A stretch of DNA of 40,102 nt from Nitrososphaera sp. (lineage in GTDB: Archaea; Thermoproteota; Nitrososphaeria; Nitrososphaerales; Nitrososphaeraceae). The stretch covers positions 1-40,102 of the forward strand of contig JAHEZV010000004.1 of assembly GCA_023250885.1 (NCBI GenBank), in the 5' to 3' direction. This document shows positions 9,213 through 16,687 of the stretch, one piece after another. The notes under the pieces are model-generated. The model was not told where the DNA came from. It did not search any database and was given only the letters and a program-made list of their open reading frames with translations. How positions within the stretch are numbered: the stretch's first letter is position 1; each line of letters begins with the position of its first letter. The position numbers were made by a program, and so were the translations under genes.

Positions 9213-12200
9213 AAACCTTCTCCTTCACAAGTAGCCTGGGAGCGACGTTGAGGCTCATCATCTCCTGCAACAGCAGCTTGAACGCATAGGCGATCACCAC
9301 TGACGATATCTTGGCCTTTTCGCCGCAGACGCGGCAGACATAGCGACGCTGCTTGACGTCATAGTACGCAAGCAGGCCGCAGCGCTCGCAGACGTTCACT
9401 TCGGCCTTGTCAGATTCCTCCAAGAGCCTGTCCTTTAGCATCATTGACGCGCCATAAGCGATAAGGCAGTCGCGCTCCATCTCTCCGAACCTCAAGCCGC
9501 CGCCGCGTGCGCGGCCCTCGGTAGGCTGCTTTGTCAGCATCTGGACCTGGCCCCTTGCGCGGCTGTGGATCTTGTCGGCAACCATGTGGTGCAGCTTCTG
9601 GTAGTATACAACTCCGATGTAGACGTCTGCCGGGAACTTTCTCCCAGTCCTACCGTCGTACATCGCTTCCTTGCCGGTGTACTTGAAGCCGTACTGCTCC
9701 ATGGCGCTCTTGATGTCATCTCCCTTCTCTCCAAGGAACGCCGAGCCATCGACAATCCTGCCCCGGAGCGAAGCGGCCTTGCCGCCAAGCGACTCCATGA
9801 ACTGGCCGACCGTCATCCTTGACGGGAATGCGTGCGGGTTGATCATGATGTCAGGCACGACGCCGTCTTCGGTGTACGGCACGTCTTCCTGGTTGACCAG
9901 CATGCCGATGACCCCTTTCTGCCCGTGCCTTGAAGCAAACTTGTCGCCGATCTCTGGGATTCTCATGTCACGGACGCGAATCTTGTACATCTTGCCGCCT
10001 TCGACCGACTGAGTGACAATGACCGTGTCAACTACTCCGTTTTCCGACGGCCTGACGCCGACTGAAGTGTCGCGCCTGTACGGGCCCTTGACCTCAAATT
10101 CCTTGTACTCTTCCATGAACCTTGGCGGCGATGTCCTGCCGATCAAAATGTCGCCTCCATTGACCACGGCTTCATGCATTATCGCGCCGTCCTGCTCTAG
10201 CAGGCGGTAGGCCTTTTCACCCCGGTAGCCGCGTATGTTGGCGTCTGCCTGTGGAAGCTCAAAGTTGTCCTTCATGCCGCCTGGGTACTGCTTGGCTTCA
10301 GCCTCGTATATCCTGTAAAAGAACGTCCTGCCAAGCCCCCTGTCGACTGACGACTTGTTGAACACCACGGCGTCTTCGATGTTGTAGCCTTCAAACGGCA
10401 ATACCGCGACGACGGCGTTCTGACCAGTCGGGCGATCTTCAAGCCCGAGCAGGTTTATCGCCTTCGTGCTGACCACCGGAGTTTGCGGGTACAACATGAA
10501 GTGCTGTCTGACATAAGTGCTTGCGTTCATGAGCGGCGTTGAAAATCCGAGGCTCTGTTTTGCCATCGCGCTTTCATAGGTGTTCCTTGGTGACTGGTTG
10601 TGCTCCGGGTACGGGATTATTGAAGCGCCCACGCCCAGAATTGCTGACGGGAATATCTCCAAGTGTGTGTGTTTTGGCTCCAACTTTTTCGGATCAATTG
10701 CGACGTAGCAGTTCTCTTCCTCGTTTGCATCTGTAAGCTCAATCACTCCCATGTATAGGAGGTCGTTCCACGAAAGGAACTTTTTCGATACCTTTTCAAT
10801 AACCTCGTAAGTTACAAGCGGCTTGTTGTCCCTGACTACCACGAGCGGCCGCAGCACTCTGCCGGCGTTGCAGCTGATGTAGAGGCGCTTTGTGGCGTTC
10901 TCATTCTGCGAGCTATAAAGGTAGATTCCGACGTGCGGGTGGATCTTGCCAGATCTCCTCATAGACCTCAACGTGTCTGAAAGGTGATCTCCCTTTTCGA
11001 CGTAGCCTATCAGCCTGCCGTCAACAAACACCCTGGTGCCTGACTCCCTCAGGTCCTCGTCGGATTCCTCGACATTTTGCACGCTAAGCTCGTACAGCTT
11101 TTCCGTGACTTCGGCACTCTGAACGTTAACTGAGATTATCGCGGATAATGCGAGGTTCTTGACAAGTCCGCAATTAGAGCCTTCAGGGGTCTCAGCAGGG
11201 CAGATCCTGCCAAAGTGAGTCGCGTGCAGGTCCCTTGCTTCAAAGTTGGGCTGGCTCCTGCTGAGCGGCGATTGGATCCTGCGCAGGTGCGAAATGGTAG
11301 ACATGTAGTTCGTCCTGTCCAATAATTGCGTGACGCCGACCCTGCCCCTGCCCCAATTGCCGGTGGCAATGGCGTTGTTCAGCTTGTCAGAAACAATGCC
11401 GGGCCTGACTGCAGCTGCAACTGCGTTAATGCCGCGCTTTTGGCCCGAGCGCTCGAGTTGGTACTTCATGTCGCGTATCAGGTTGCGAAAAGCGGTCCTG
11501 AACAGGTCTGCAAGCATCTGGCCGGCGAACTTGATCACCTTGTTGCCATAGTGGTCTTTGTCGTCGGCGTCTATCCAGCCCATCTTGAGCTCGATGAGTT
11601 TGCTTGCCGCTTCGCCCAGGAATAGCGCCTTTTCGTGCCTGTTGTCAGGGTTCTTGCCAATGTGTGGCAAGAGGCCCCAGTCAAGAAGCGTTTCGGCCCG
11701 CTTTATCTGGAATTCCTCCAGCATGCCGGGCGCGATTCTCTTGCTGATATAGACGATAGCGTCCCTGCTCGTGTTGACGTCGCCGGCCTTTTCAAACGAA
11801 GGCTCCAGCTCGTCCTGGATGATTTCGTTCAGCGAGACCGAGTCTGCGATGTCTTTGTCTGACTCGAGGCCAAGCGCCCGAATAAGGGTGATAAGCGGAA
11901 TGTCAACAGGCGAGCCGGGAATCTTCGTCACTATAGAGCCGTCCGGACGCATTACCAGTTCAAGTTTAGCCCTGTAGCCTACTATTGAAGAATATACTTT
12001 CGCCTTGTACAGCAAGGTGCCGGTGGCTTCCTCGGCGTCAACGATTATCTTGTTGTACGAAAGATCTTCCAGTCCGACGATGACACGCTCTGAGCCATTG
12101 ATGATAAAGTATCCGCCGGGGTCGCGCGGGTCCTCTCCAAATTCTACAAGCTTGCTTTCTGGCAGGTTGTGCAGTATGCACGTGTTGGACTTGACCATAA

Positions 12201-12561
12201 CCGGCATGTCCCCGATGTGGATAAAACGCGATTCAAGGATCTTGCCGTCCTCGACCACGCTGCATTCAAGCATAACTGGCGATGCATAAGTAAGATTGCG
12301 GAGGCGGGCTTCCATCGGCGCAACATGCGTGATGGAGCCATCAAGCTCCATAATTCTGGGCTGCTGAAGCTTTATCTTGCCCAGCTTGATCTTGTACGGG
12401 TATTCCGCGGTTTCAATTTCGATCTCCCCCACTTCGTCAATAATGCTCTGGAGTCCGCGTTCCATGAATTCATTATAAGAGTTCAGGTGCTGCCTTGCAA
12501 CGCCTTCCCTTCGCAAAATGTCATTGATAATTGGCCACATCTCAATAGAATTCTCTATCAT
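9211..12561 (-). CDS. rpoB: DNA-directed RNA polymerase subunit B (undivided)
   Basis: Second-largest RNA polymerase subunit, 1116 aa in one piece (some euryarchaea split it). Visible signatures include PAETPEGSNCGLVKNLAL, LPFEGYNIEDAVVFNKSS, FASRHGQKGVIGML and the C-terminal zinc ribbon CERCGLLAYYDVKQ with CRVCG. It lies 7 bp after rpoH and 14 bp before rpoA, within one transcription unit. The reading frame is open throughout. Confidence 0.97.
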   Translation of the reverse strand: MIENSIEMWPIINDILRREGVARQHLNSYNEFMERGLQSIIDEVGEIEIETAEYPYKIKLGKIKLQQPRIMELDGSITHVAPMEARLRNLTYASPVMLECSVVEDGKILESRFIHIGDMPVMVKSNTCILHNLPESKLVEFGEDPRDPGGYFIINGSERVIVGLEDLSYNKIIVDAEEATGTLLYKAKVYSSIVGYRAKLELVMRPDGSIVTKIPGSPVDIPLITLIRALGLESDKDIADSVSLNEIIQDELEPSFEKAGDVNTSRDAIVYISKRIAPGMLEEFQIKRAETLLDWGLLPHIGKNPDNRHEKALFLGEAASKLIELKMGWIDADDKDHYGNKVIKFAGQMLADLFRTAFRNLIRDMKYQLERSGQKRGINAVAAAVRPGIVSDKLNNAIATGNWGRGRVGVTQLLDRTNYMSTISHLRRIQSPLSRSQPNFEARDLHATHFGRICPAETPEGSNCGLVKNLALSAIISVNVQSAEVTEKLYELSVQNVEESDEDLRESGTRVFVDGRLIGYVEKGDHLSDTLRSMRRSGKIHPHVGIYLYSSQNENATKRLYISCNAGRVLRPLVVVRDNKPLVTYEVIEKVSKKFLSWNDLLYMGVIELTDANEEENCYVAIDPKKLEPKHTHLEIFPSAILGVGASIIPYPEHNQSPRNTYESAMAKQSLGFSTPLMNASTYVRQHFMLYPQTPVVSTKAINLLGLEDRPTGQNAVVAVLPFEGYNIEDAVVFNKSSVDRGLGRTFFYRIYEAEAKQYPGGMKDNFELPQADANIRGYRGEKAYRLLEQDGAIMHEAVVNGGDILIGRTSPPRFMEEYKEFEVKGPYRRDTSVGVRPSENGVVDTVIVTQSVEGGKMYKIRVRDMRIPEIGDKFASRHGQKGVIGMLVNQEDVPYTEDGVVPDIMINPHAFPSRMTVGQFMESLGGKAASLRGRIVDGSAFLGEKGDDIKSAMEQYGFKYTGKEAMYDGRTGRKFPADVYIGVVYYQKLHHMVADKIHSRARGQVQMLTKQPTEGRARGGGLRFGEMERDCLIAYGASMMLKDRLLEESDKAEVNVCERCGLLAYYDVKQRRYVCRVCGEKAKISSVVIAYAFKLLLQEMMSLNVAPRLLVKEKV

Positions 12562-12568
12562 TGAAGAC

Positions 12569-12817
12569 TCAACCCTCTACGACGTATCGGTAATATACAC
12601 TTTCACCCGCAGTGGGACTCCTTCTCGTGATCTTCATAATGTCGCCGGGCCGGACGTCAAGATCTTCAAGGGCCTTGTCGCTTATCATGATGTACGGCAG
12701 CTGACTCGGCTTGGTGTTGTACTTTTTCAAGATTTCCTCTGCGTCCTTCTTGGACAGGATTTCATGCTTTGGCTGGTAAGCGTGGTTCGTTATCTTGATG
12801 ACCTTCTTTTCAGACAA
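12569..12817 (-). CDS. rpoH: RNA polymerase subunit H (Rpb5-like)
   Basis: RpoH corresponds to the C-terminal domain of eukaryotic Rpb5 and supports the polymerase jaw. The 82-aa sequence has NHAYQPKHEILSKKDAEEIL, QLPYIMISDKAL and VRPGDIMKITRRSPTAGES, all typical. The start is TTG at 12817, supported by GGAGGT eight bases upstream. It is the first gene of the operon. Confidence 0.95.
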   Translation of the reverse strand: MSEKKVIKITNHAYQPKHEILSKKDAEEILKKYNTKPSQLPYIMISDKALEDLDVRPGDIMKITRRSPTAGESVYYRYVVEG

Positions 12818-12825
12818 TGGAGCGC

Positions 12826-12831
12826 ACCTCC
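12826..12831 (-). promoter_or_regulatory. Ribosome binding site for rpoH (supports TTG start)
   Basis: GGAGGT on the minus strand is followed by eight bases and then TTG (12817). This is the best evidence that rpoH starts at a non-ATG codon. Confidence 0.7.
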
Positions 12832-12892
12832 AAACAGGAAAATAGCTTCTGCTGAGAAAACATCAAAGTCAAATTTAATGAATATCCGATGA

Positions 12893-12904
12893 GCATATAT
12901 AAGT
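12893..12904 (-). promoter_or_regulatory. TATA box of the rpoH-rpoB-rpoA operon
   Basis: The minus strand reads ACTTATATATGC. It is a near-ideal archaeal TATA box and predicts transcription start near 12870, giving a 5' leader of about 50 nt that holds the rpoH Shine-Dalgarno sequence. Confidence 0.6.
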
Positions 12905-13011
12905 ATTCGCAATTTCTTGCCCAAGAATTTGATATTTCTTTTGAAAATTGAGACGCTGTATTTACGGAGGCTGTCTGAAATGATCTAAAGTGTTAGAGTT
13001 CCTACACAAAA

Positions 13012-13023
13012 AAGATAAATACT
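13012..13023 (+). promoter_or_regulatory. TATA box of the PEFG-CTERM protein gene
   Basis: AAGATAAATACT lies about 43 bp before the ATG at 13061 and predicts a transcript start near 13043. GAGGGAG sits directly before the ATG, very close for a Shine-Dalgarno site. Confidence 0.5.
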
Positions 13024-13060
13024 AATGCAATTATAGCGTGTTAGGTGTGCATGAGGGAGA

Positions 13061-13912
13061 ATGGACTATAAAGCGTATGCACTAATGGGAATATTACTGA
13101 CGTCTGTTGCATCTATGGCACTGCTAGGTGCTGCGTATGCGCAGACAACATCGCTGACAGTGAAGACAGACAAGGACAGTTACACCAGTGGCGACTACAT
13201 CACAATCTCGGGCAAGCTGACCGCGACAACAATAAAAGAGCCACTCTTGATACAGGTGTTCGACCCACAGGGTGGCTGGGTCGTTGGTGCTCCAATCGAA
13301 CTTGGGGTAGATGGATCGTACAGCTACAAAGTCAACACAGGCTTCCCTGACGAGAGCACGATGAAAACTGACGGCGAATACACTGTAAAGGTGAGCTACA
13401 AAGGCACTACAGCCGCAGAAACAACATTCCAATTCGATGCCGTTACAGGAGAACCTGCATGGAAGACCTTTACCATCGCGGTTGGTAACGACTCATACCC
13501 AGTACAGTACATGATTACCGGTGGCACAGTTCAAAACATGGTACCAGACGAAGCAACGGCAACACTAACAGTTACAGTCAGCTCCACAGCCGACGGAAAC
13601 CTGCAGATCAGACTTCCAAGGAACGTAATTGAATCAAGAGATGGAGCAGACGGCAAGTCAGGAGCCGATAGTGACTTTGCAGTGTTCGTTGACGAAGAGA
13701 ACGTAGACCCAACAGAAAGCGAAACAGCGACAGATGCAAGAAGAACACTCACCATCGACTTTGCACAAGGCACTGAAACAATCGAAATCGTAGGCACGTG
13801 GGCAATCCCAGAGTTTGGTGCAATAGCTGCAATCATCTTGGCTATAGCAATCGTCGGAATCATCGTAGCAACTGCAAGGTACGGCAAGTTCAACTTCGCT
13901 CCAAGGCTGTAA
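13061..13912 (+). CDS. Secreted PEFG-CTERM surface protein with beta-sandwich domain
   Basis: The 283-aa protein starts with a signal peptide (hydrophobic core LMGILLTSVASMALLGAAYA, probable cleavage after AYA). The middle is Thr/Ser-rich and beta-like: TVKTDKDSYTSGDYITISGK resembles an Ig-like or MG2-type domain used in archaeal surface proteins. The end has IPEFGAIAAI, a hydrophobic helix, then a basic patch (ARYGKF). That tripartite end is the PEFG-CTERM sorting signal of ammonia-oxidising archaea, thought to be processed by an archaeosortase. It is transcribed divergently from rpoH. Exact role is unknown; cell-surface attachment is inferred. Confidence 0.85.
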   Translation: MDYKAYALMGILLTSVASMALLGAAYAQTTSLTVKTDKDSYTSGDYITISGKLTATTIKEPLLIQVFDPQGGWVVGAPIELGVDGSYSYKVNTGFPDESTMKTDGEYTVKVSYKGTTAAETTFQFDAVTGEPAWKTFTIAVGNDSYPVQYMITGGTVQNMVPDEATATLTVTVSSTADGNLQIRLPRNVIESRDGADGKSGADSDFAVFVDEENVDPTESETATDARRTLTIDFAQGTETIEIVGTWAIPEFGAIAAIILAIAIVGIIVATARYGKFNFAPRL

Positions 13913-13917
13913 ACAGC

Positions 13918-13940
13918 CTATTTTCCTCCTTTTTATTATT
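13918..13940 (+). terminator. T-rich terminator after the PEFG-CTERM gene
   Basis: The sequence CTATTTTCCTCCTTTTTATT follows the stop codon by about 5 bp. Runs of T without a strong hairpin are the usual archaeal terminator. Confidence 0.5.
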
Positions 13941-13971
13941 TGAACAAGAACTACCGACAGGTATTGAAAAA

Positions 13972-14078
13972 TGGGGCCTTCGGAGGGATTTGAACCCTCC
14001 TCAAGCGGTTTCTGCCGAAAAGTTTCTTGAGAAACCGGCCACAGCCGCCTATACTGACCAAGCTATACTACGAAGGCC
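13972..14078 (-). tRNA. tRNA-His (GTG) with a 29-nt intron at position 37/38
   Basis: Removing the intron gives a full cloverleaf. The acceptor stem GCCTTCG pairs perfectly with CGAAGGC. The histidine identity elements G-1 (14078) and C73 (13975) are encoded, and CCA is encoded at 13974-13972. The D-stem is GTAT/GTAT with GG in the loop, the anticodon stem is GGCGG/CCGCT, the loop holds anticodon GTG after T33, and the T-arm is GAGGG-TTCAAAT-CCCTC. A TATA box sits about 27 bp upstream and a T5 run follows. Confidence 0.95.
14010..14038 (-). other. tRNA-His intron with bulge-helix-bulge splice motif
   Basis: The unspliced RNA folds into the canonical archaeal motif. The exon segment CUGU (positions 32-35) pairs with intron GCAG as the 4-bp central helix. 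One 3-nt bulge is GGC (cut after G37) and the other AAA (cut before A38). The rest of the intron forms a hairpin, GUUUC-UCAA-GAAAC. This is the substrate shape of the archaeal splicing endonuclease. Confidence 0.9.
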
Positions 14079-14102
14079 GCCAGAAAATTGGCGAGCACTA
14101 CA

Positions 14103-14113
14103 GTATATAATCG
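14103..14113 (-). promoter_or_regulatory. TATA box of tRNA-His
   Basis: The minus strand reads CGATTATATAC. Its centre is about 27 bp upstream of G-1, so the primary transcript probably begins at or very near the mature 5' end. Confidence 0.65.
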
Positions 14114-14189
14114 TTCGAGTGTAAGTACTGCGGACGCCGTGAAGGGCATCAAGGTCTATGGGTCAGATGGTTCTCATTCCGGAGCCCCA

Positions 14190-15755
14190 TTATTCGGTAG
14201 CCATGCGCACCAATTCAGAAATTTGCTTGCCTTTTCCCTGAGAAAGTGTGGATATGCCTCCAGTCAGACTTTCAGCGACAATGCCTTTCTGTGCAAGCAC
14301 TTGGGCAACTCTGAGCGAAGTATTTCCCATCATGCAAACGAGCAATGGCTTTGCATTATCTCCTCCCAATGCCTCATTCAATTCCTTTGGAATCTGTTGT
14401 GTCATCAAGAGTTGCTCTACCTCGCTGGCCTTTGGGACATAGATCTTGCTTTCATCAACACCTAGAGTCTTTGCGATCAGCTCTATTCCTTCCTTGCGCG
14501 GAGTATACATCGTGTGGATCCAGACAACTCTATCATAATTGCCAATGTTTGAGACAGCTTCATTCACAGGAACTTCCAGACGTTTCTGCTTTTGTCGCAT
14601 GGCTTCAAGGCTCTTTCTGTACTTTTGGATTCCATCCGCGATTATCACGACAAACTTGCCTGCACCGCCAAAGTTCGCCATCTGCATAACTGCGTAAAGC
14701 GCAATGGCGCTGCTCTCGCCCATGTCGTACCCTTTATCCACGAAGAACTTTAGCAGGCGTCTTGCCTGTCCAAAATCCACTTCGTGCTGTCCCGCGTACC
14801 GGTCAGGCTCGTAGAATTTCAAGCCCGAAGCCTTGCCCTTGGTCCTTATGCCTGCGACATCCTGATCTCCCAGCGGAAAGACCACGTGCACCGCCTTTTT
14901 GTCGTATTTCTCCATCATGTACCTGCTCAGGCCGCCCGACGTGCCACCCGTACCAAAAGTGCAGACAATTCTGAAATCTGCCAGAGAATGGCCTTGTTCG
15001 CGCAACTGCTGGTCCATCTCCGCGGCTGTCACGGTTCTGTGGGCTTCGATGTTCAGCTCGTTGTCGTACTGCTCCGGGCAGAAGCAGCCATAGATCCTTG
15101 CAAGAAGTTTTGCCAGGTTTATGATGTCCTGTTTCGCCAAGACTTCTTCCACCTCGGAACGTAATTTATCGAAAATGGTGGGATCGAACCCCAGTTCAGA
15201 GAGCTGCGCCCGTACATTCGCGGCGGTTGCCTTGGCCATTATAAGGTTCGGGTTGCTCTTCATTCCCGGAGCTGGGCAGATGTCCATGTCAAGATTGATT
15301 ATGCGCGTCTTCTCGTTTCTCAACTCTTCAAACACTCCTTCCTGGAGCTTTCTAGAAACAAGGGCAACGACGTCTAGGCCGAGATCGGTGACCTGCCCGA
15401 GGGCGATTCCAAAGTTGCCAGAAGTCGCTTCAAATATCGTCTGTCCACGCCTGAGCCTGCCTGTAGCAATTGCATCGTGAATTATCTGGACTGCAGGCCT
15501 CACTTTTATCGAGCCTCCAAGCACTTTCGATTCGAATTTGCCGAAAACCCGCAGATTTTTATCGGAAAGATCCGTGTTGAACACGCTGCTTGCACACTCT
15601 TTCAAGTCTTCAGTAATATCCTTCAGCGGCGTAGCATTGACAACTTTTGCTTCGCCCGGCTTTTCTCCCACATGAGGAACCTTGCTCCATATCTCACGTC
15701 GAAAGTGCTCGAGCAGAGAGTTGTCAACGTTGCTTCCATTATTCATTCCCTGCAT
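14190..15755 (-). CDS. PLP-dependent cysteine-synthase-like enzyme with C-terminal rhodanese-like domain
   Basis: The first ~400 residues are a fold-type II PLP enzyme. GGSIKVRPA carries the probable PLP lysine, FEATSGNFGIALG is the substrate-binding loop, and FGTGGTSGG cradles the cofactor phosphate; all match the cysteine synthase/CBS group. The last ~110 residues look like a rhodanese: PLLVCMMGNTSLRVAQVL has the active-loop pattern CxxGxxS and is followed by LTGGISTL. A sulfur-handling enzyme fused to a sulfurtransferase is therefore likely. The track's TTG-like extension to 15884 overlaps the Nif3 gene; I prefer ATG 15755 (or 15746), 25-30 bp after the TATA box CTTTATAAAA. The exact substrate is unknown. 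Confidence 0.8.
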   Translation of the reverse strand: MQGMNNGSNVDNSLLEHFRREIWSKVPHVGEKPGEAKVVNATPLKDITEDLKECASSVFNTDLSDKNLRVFGKFESKVLGGSIKVRPAVQIIHDAIATGRLRRGQTIFEATSGNFGIALGQVTDLGLDVVALVSRKLQEGVFEELRNEKTRIINLDMDICPAPGMKSNPNLIMAKATAANVRAQLSELGFDPTIFDKLRSEVEEVLAKQDIINLAKLLARIYGCFCPEQYDNELNIEAHRTVTAAEMDQQLREQGHSLADFRIVCTFGTGGTSGGLSRYMMEKYDKKAVHVVFPLGDQDVAGIRTKGKASGLKFYEPDRYAGQHEVDFGQARRLLKFFVDKGYDMGESSAIALYAVMQMANFGGAGKFVVIIADGIQKYRKSLEAMRQKQKRLEVPVNEAVSNIGNYDRVVWIHTMYTPRKEGIELIAKTLGVDESKIYVPKASEVEQLLMTQQIPKELNEALGGDNAKPLLVCMMGNTSLRVAQVLAQKGIVAESLTGGISTLSQGKGKQISELVRMATE

Positions 15756-15778
15756 TCTCTGTATGATGCACATCAAGG

Positions 15779-15788
15779 TTTTATAAAG
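15779..15788 (-). promoter_or_regulatory. TATA box of the PLP enzyme gene
   Basis: Minus strand TCTTTATAAA-like box whose position predicts transcription start near 15757, consistent with a leaderless mRNA starting at ATG 15755. It argues against the longer ORF-track start. Confidence 0.55.
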
Positions 15789-15813
15789 ATATGACAGGCT
15801 TGCAATGGTTTTC

Positions 15814-16630
15814 TCATTTGCCGGGCAGGATACCGACGCGGACTGTTTCAACGACCAGGCCTTCGAGCCGGCCCGCAAGACCATTGAGGCCTATTGAGTC
15901 ACCTGCAAGCTGGCTCATGACCACTCGGTTGCAGTCAAGCTTGTCTTCCCTCATTTTCGTCACTTCGCCATAGTCGACGTGCAGGTAAATGATTGTGGAA
16001 ACGCGCTGCTGCAAGTACGCCTTTGCAACGCGGTAGCCGCCGTTGATGCCTGCAGCGACCACCAGCGCCCATTGGCCGGCCCTTTTCTTTTCGCTGCCAA
16101 GACTCACCTGCACCTTGGTCGCTGCGTTCCTGAATTCCGGGATCTTGTTTATCGACCTGACAATGTCTGATACGTATTCCGCGCTGCCGGACTTGATCGC
16201 TTTTAGTATCACCGGCCGCATGTATTCGTCGCGTGGATGGTGTACGTTGACAAGCGACATGCCAAGCGCCTTTGCCGGCGCGACAACGTCGCCGTAAATG
16301 TCCGCGTGGTTGCGCGTCTCGACCCGCTCCTTGAGCTTCTCCACAGCCTGCCGGGCAATCTTTTTTTGGCACGCCATGCTCCACCATAAAGTCGACGTGC
16401 CTGTCAAACACGTAAAAATTGACAGAAGCCGCGCCAATCGGGTGGTGCGCAATAACTGCGTCGCGCCCAAGATGCCTTGTAAGCATCAGCTCTGCCGTCA
16501 CGATGTCGATTGCAATGAGCACCTTGTTGATGTTCCTGCCGTTTGCGTGTACGGCGGTGCCTGCCGGCATTTTCTTCAAGCCCGCCAGCTCGAGCCCGAC
16601 TTGTATTATCTTTCCAGTATCGGCGGCCAT
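15814..16630 (-). pseudogene. Nif3-like dinuclear metal protein gene with a frameshift in an A7 run
   Basis: Two overlapping minus-strand frames together make one Nif3-family (GTP cyclohydrolase 1 type 2-like) protein. The first frame begins MAADTGKIIQVGLELAG and includes VLIAIDIVTAELM and the metal-ligand motif AHHPIG. It breaks in the codons CCA AAA AAA GAT. The second frame resumes as KKIARQAVEKLKERVETRNH and runs to GDSIGLNGLAGRLEG and the stop. With six A instead of seven (16361-16367) the frame is continuous over about 271 codons. The family is widespread with unsettled function. It could be a true pseudogene, slippage-corrected, or a sequence error. The start at 16630 is leaderless, 27 bp from a TATA box. 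Confidence 0.8.
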
Positions 16631-16653
16631 GGCTACCAGCCTGTAAAGTGCAA

Positions 16654-16662
16654 AATTTAAAT
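16654..16662. promoter_or_regulatory. Palindromic TATA box (ATTTAAAT) between nif3-like gene and taw1
   Basis: AATTTAAAT lies midway between the divergent starts at 16630 (minus) and 16688 (plus). Its centre is about 27 bp from one ATG and about 30 bp from the other. Both genes would be leaderless from this single box. Confidence 0.55.
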
Positions 16663-16687
16663 CTGATCTGCCATCTTGCAAAGAGGG

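Noticed and set aside
16361-16372. Programmed -1 ribosomal frameshift at A AAA AAG-like sequence in the Nif3-like gene
   Set aside because: Restoring the frame needs loss of one base (+1 direction), not a -1 slip; a -1 shift would give yet another frame.
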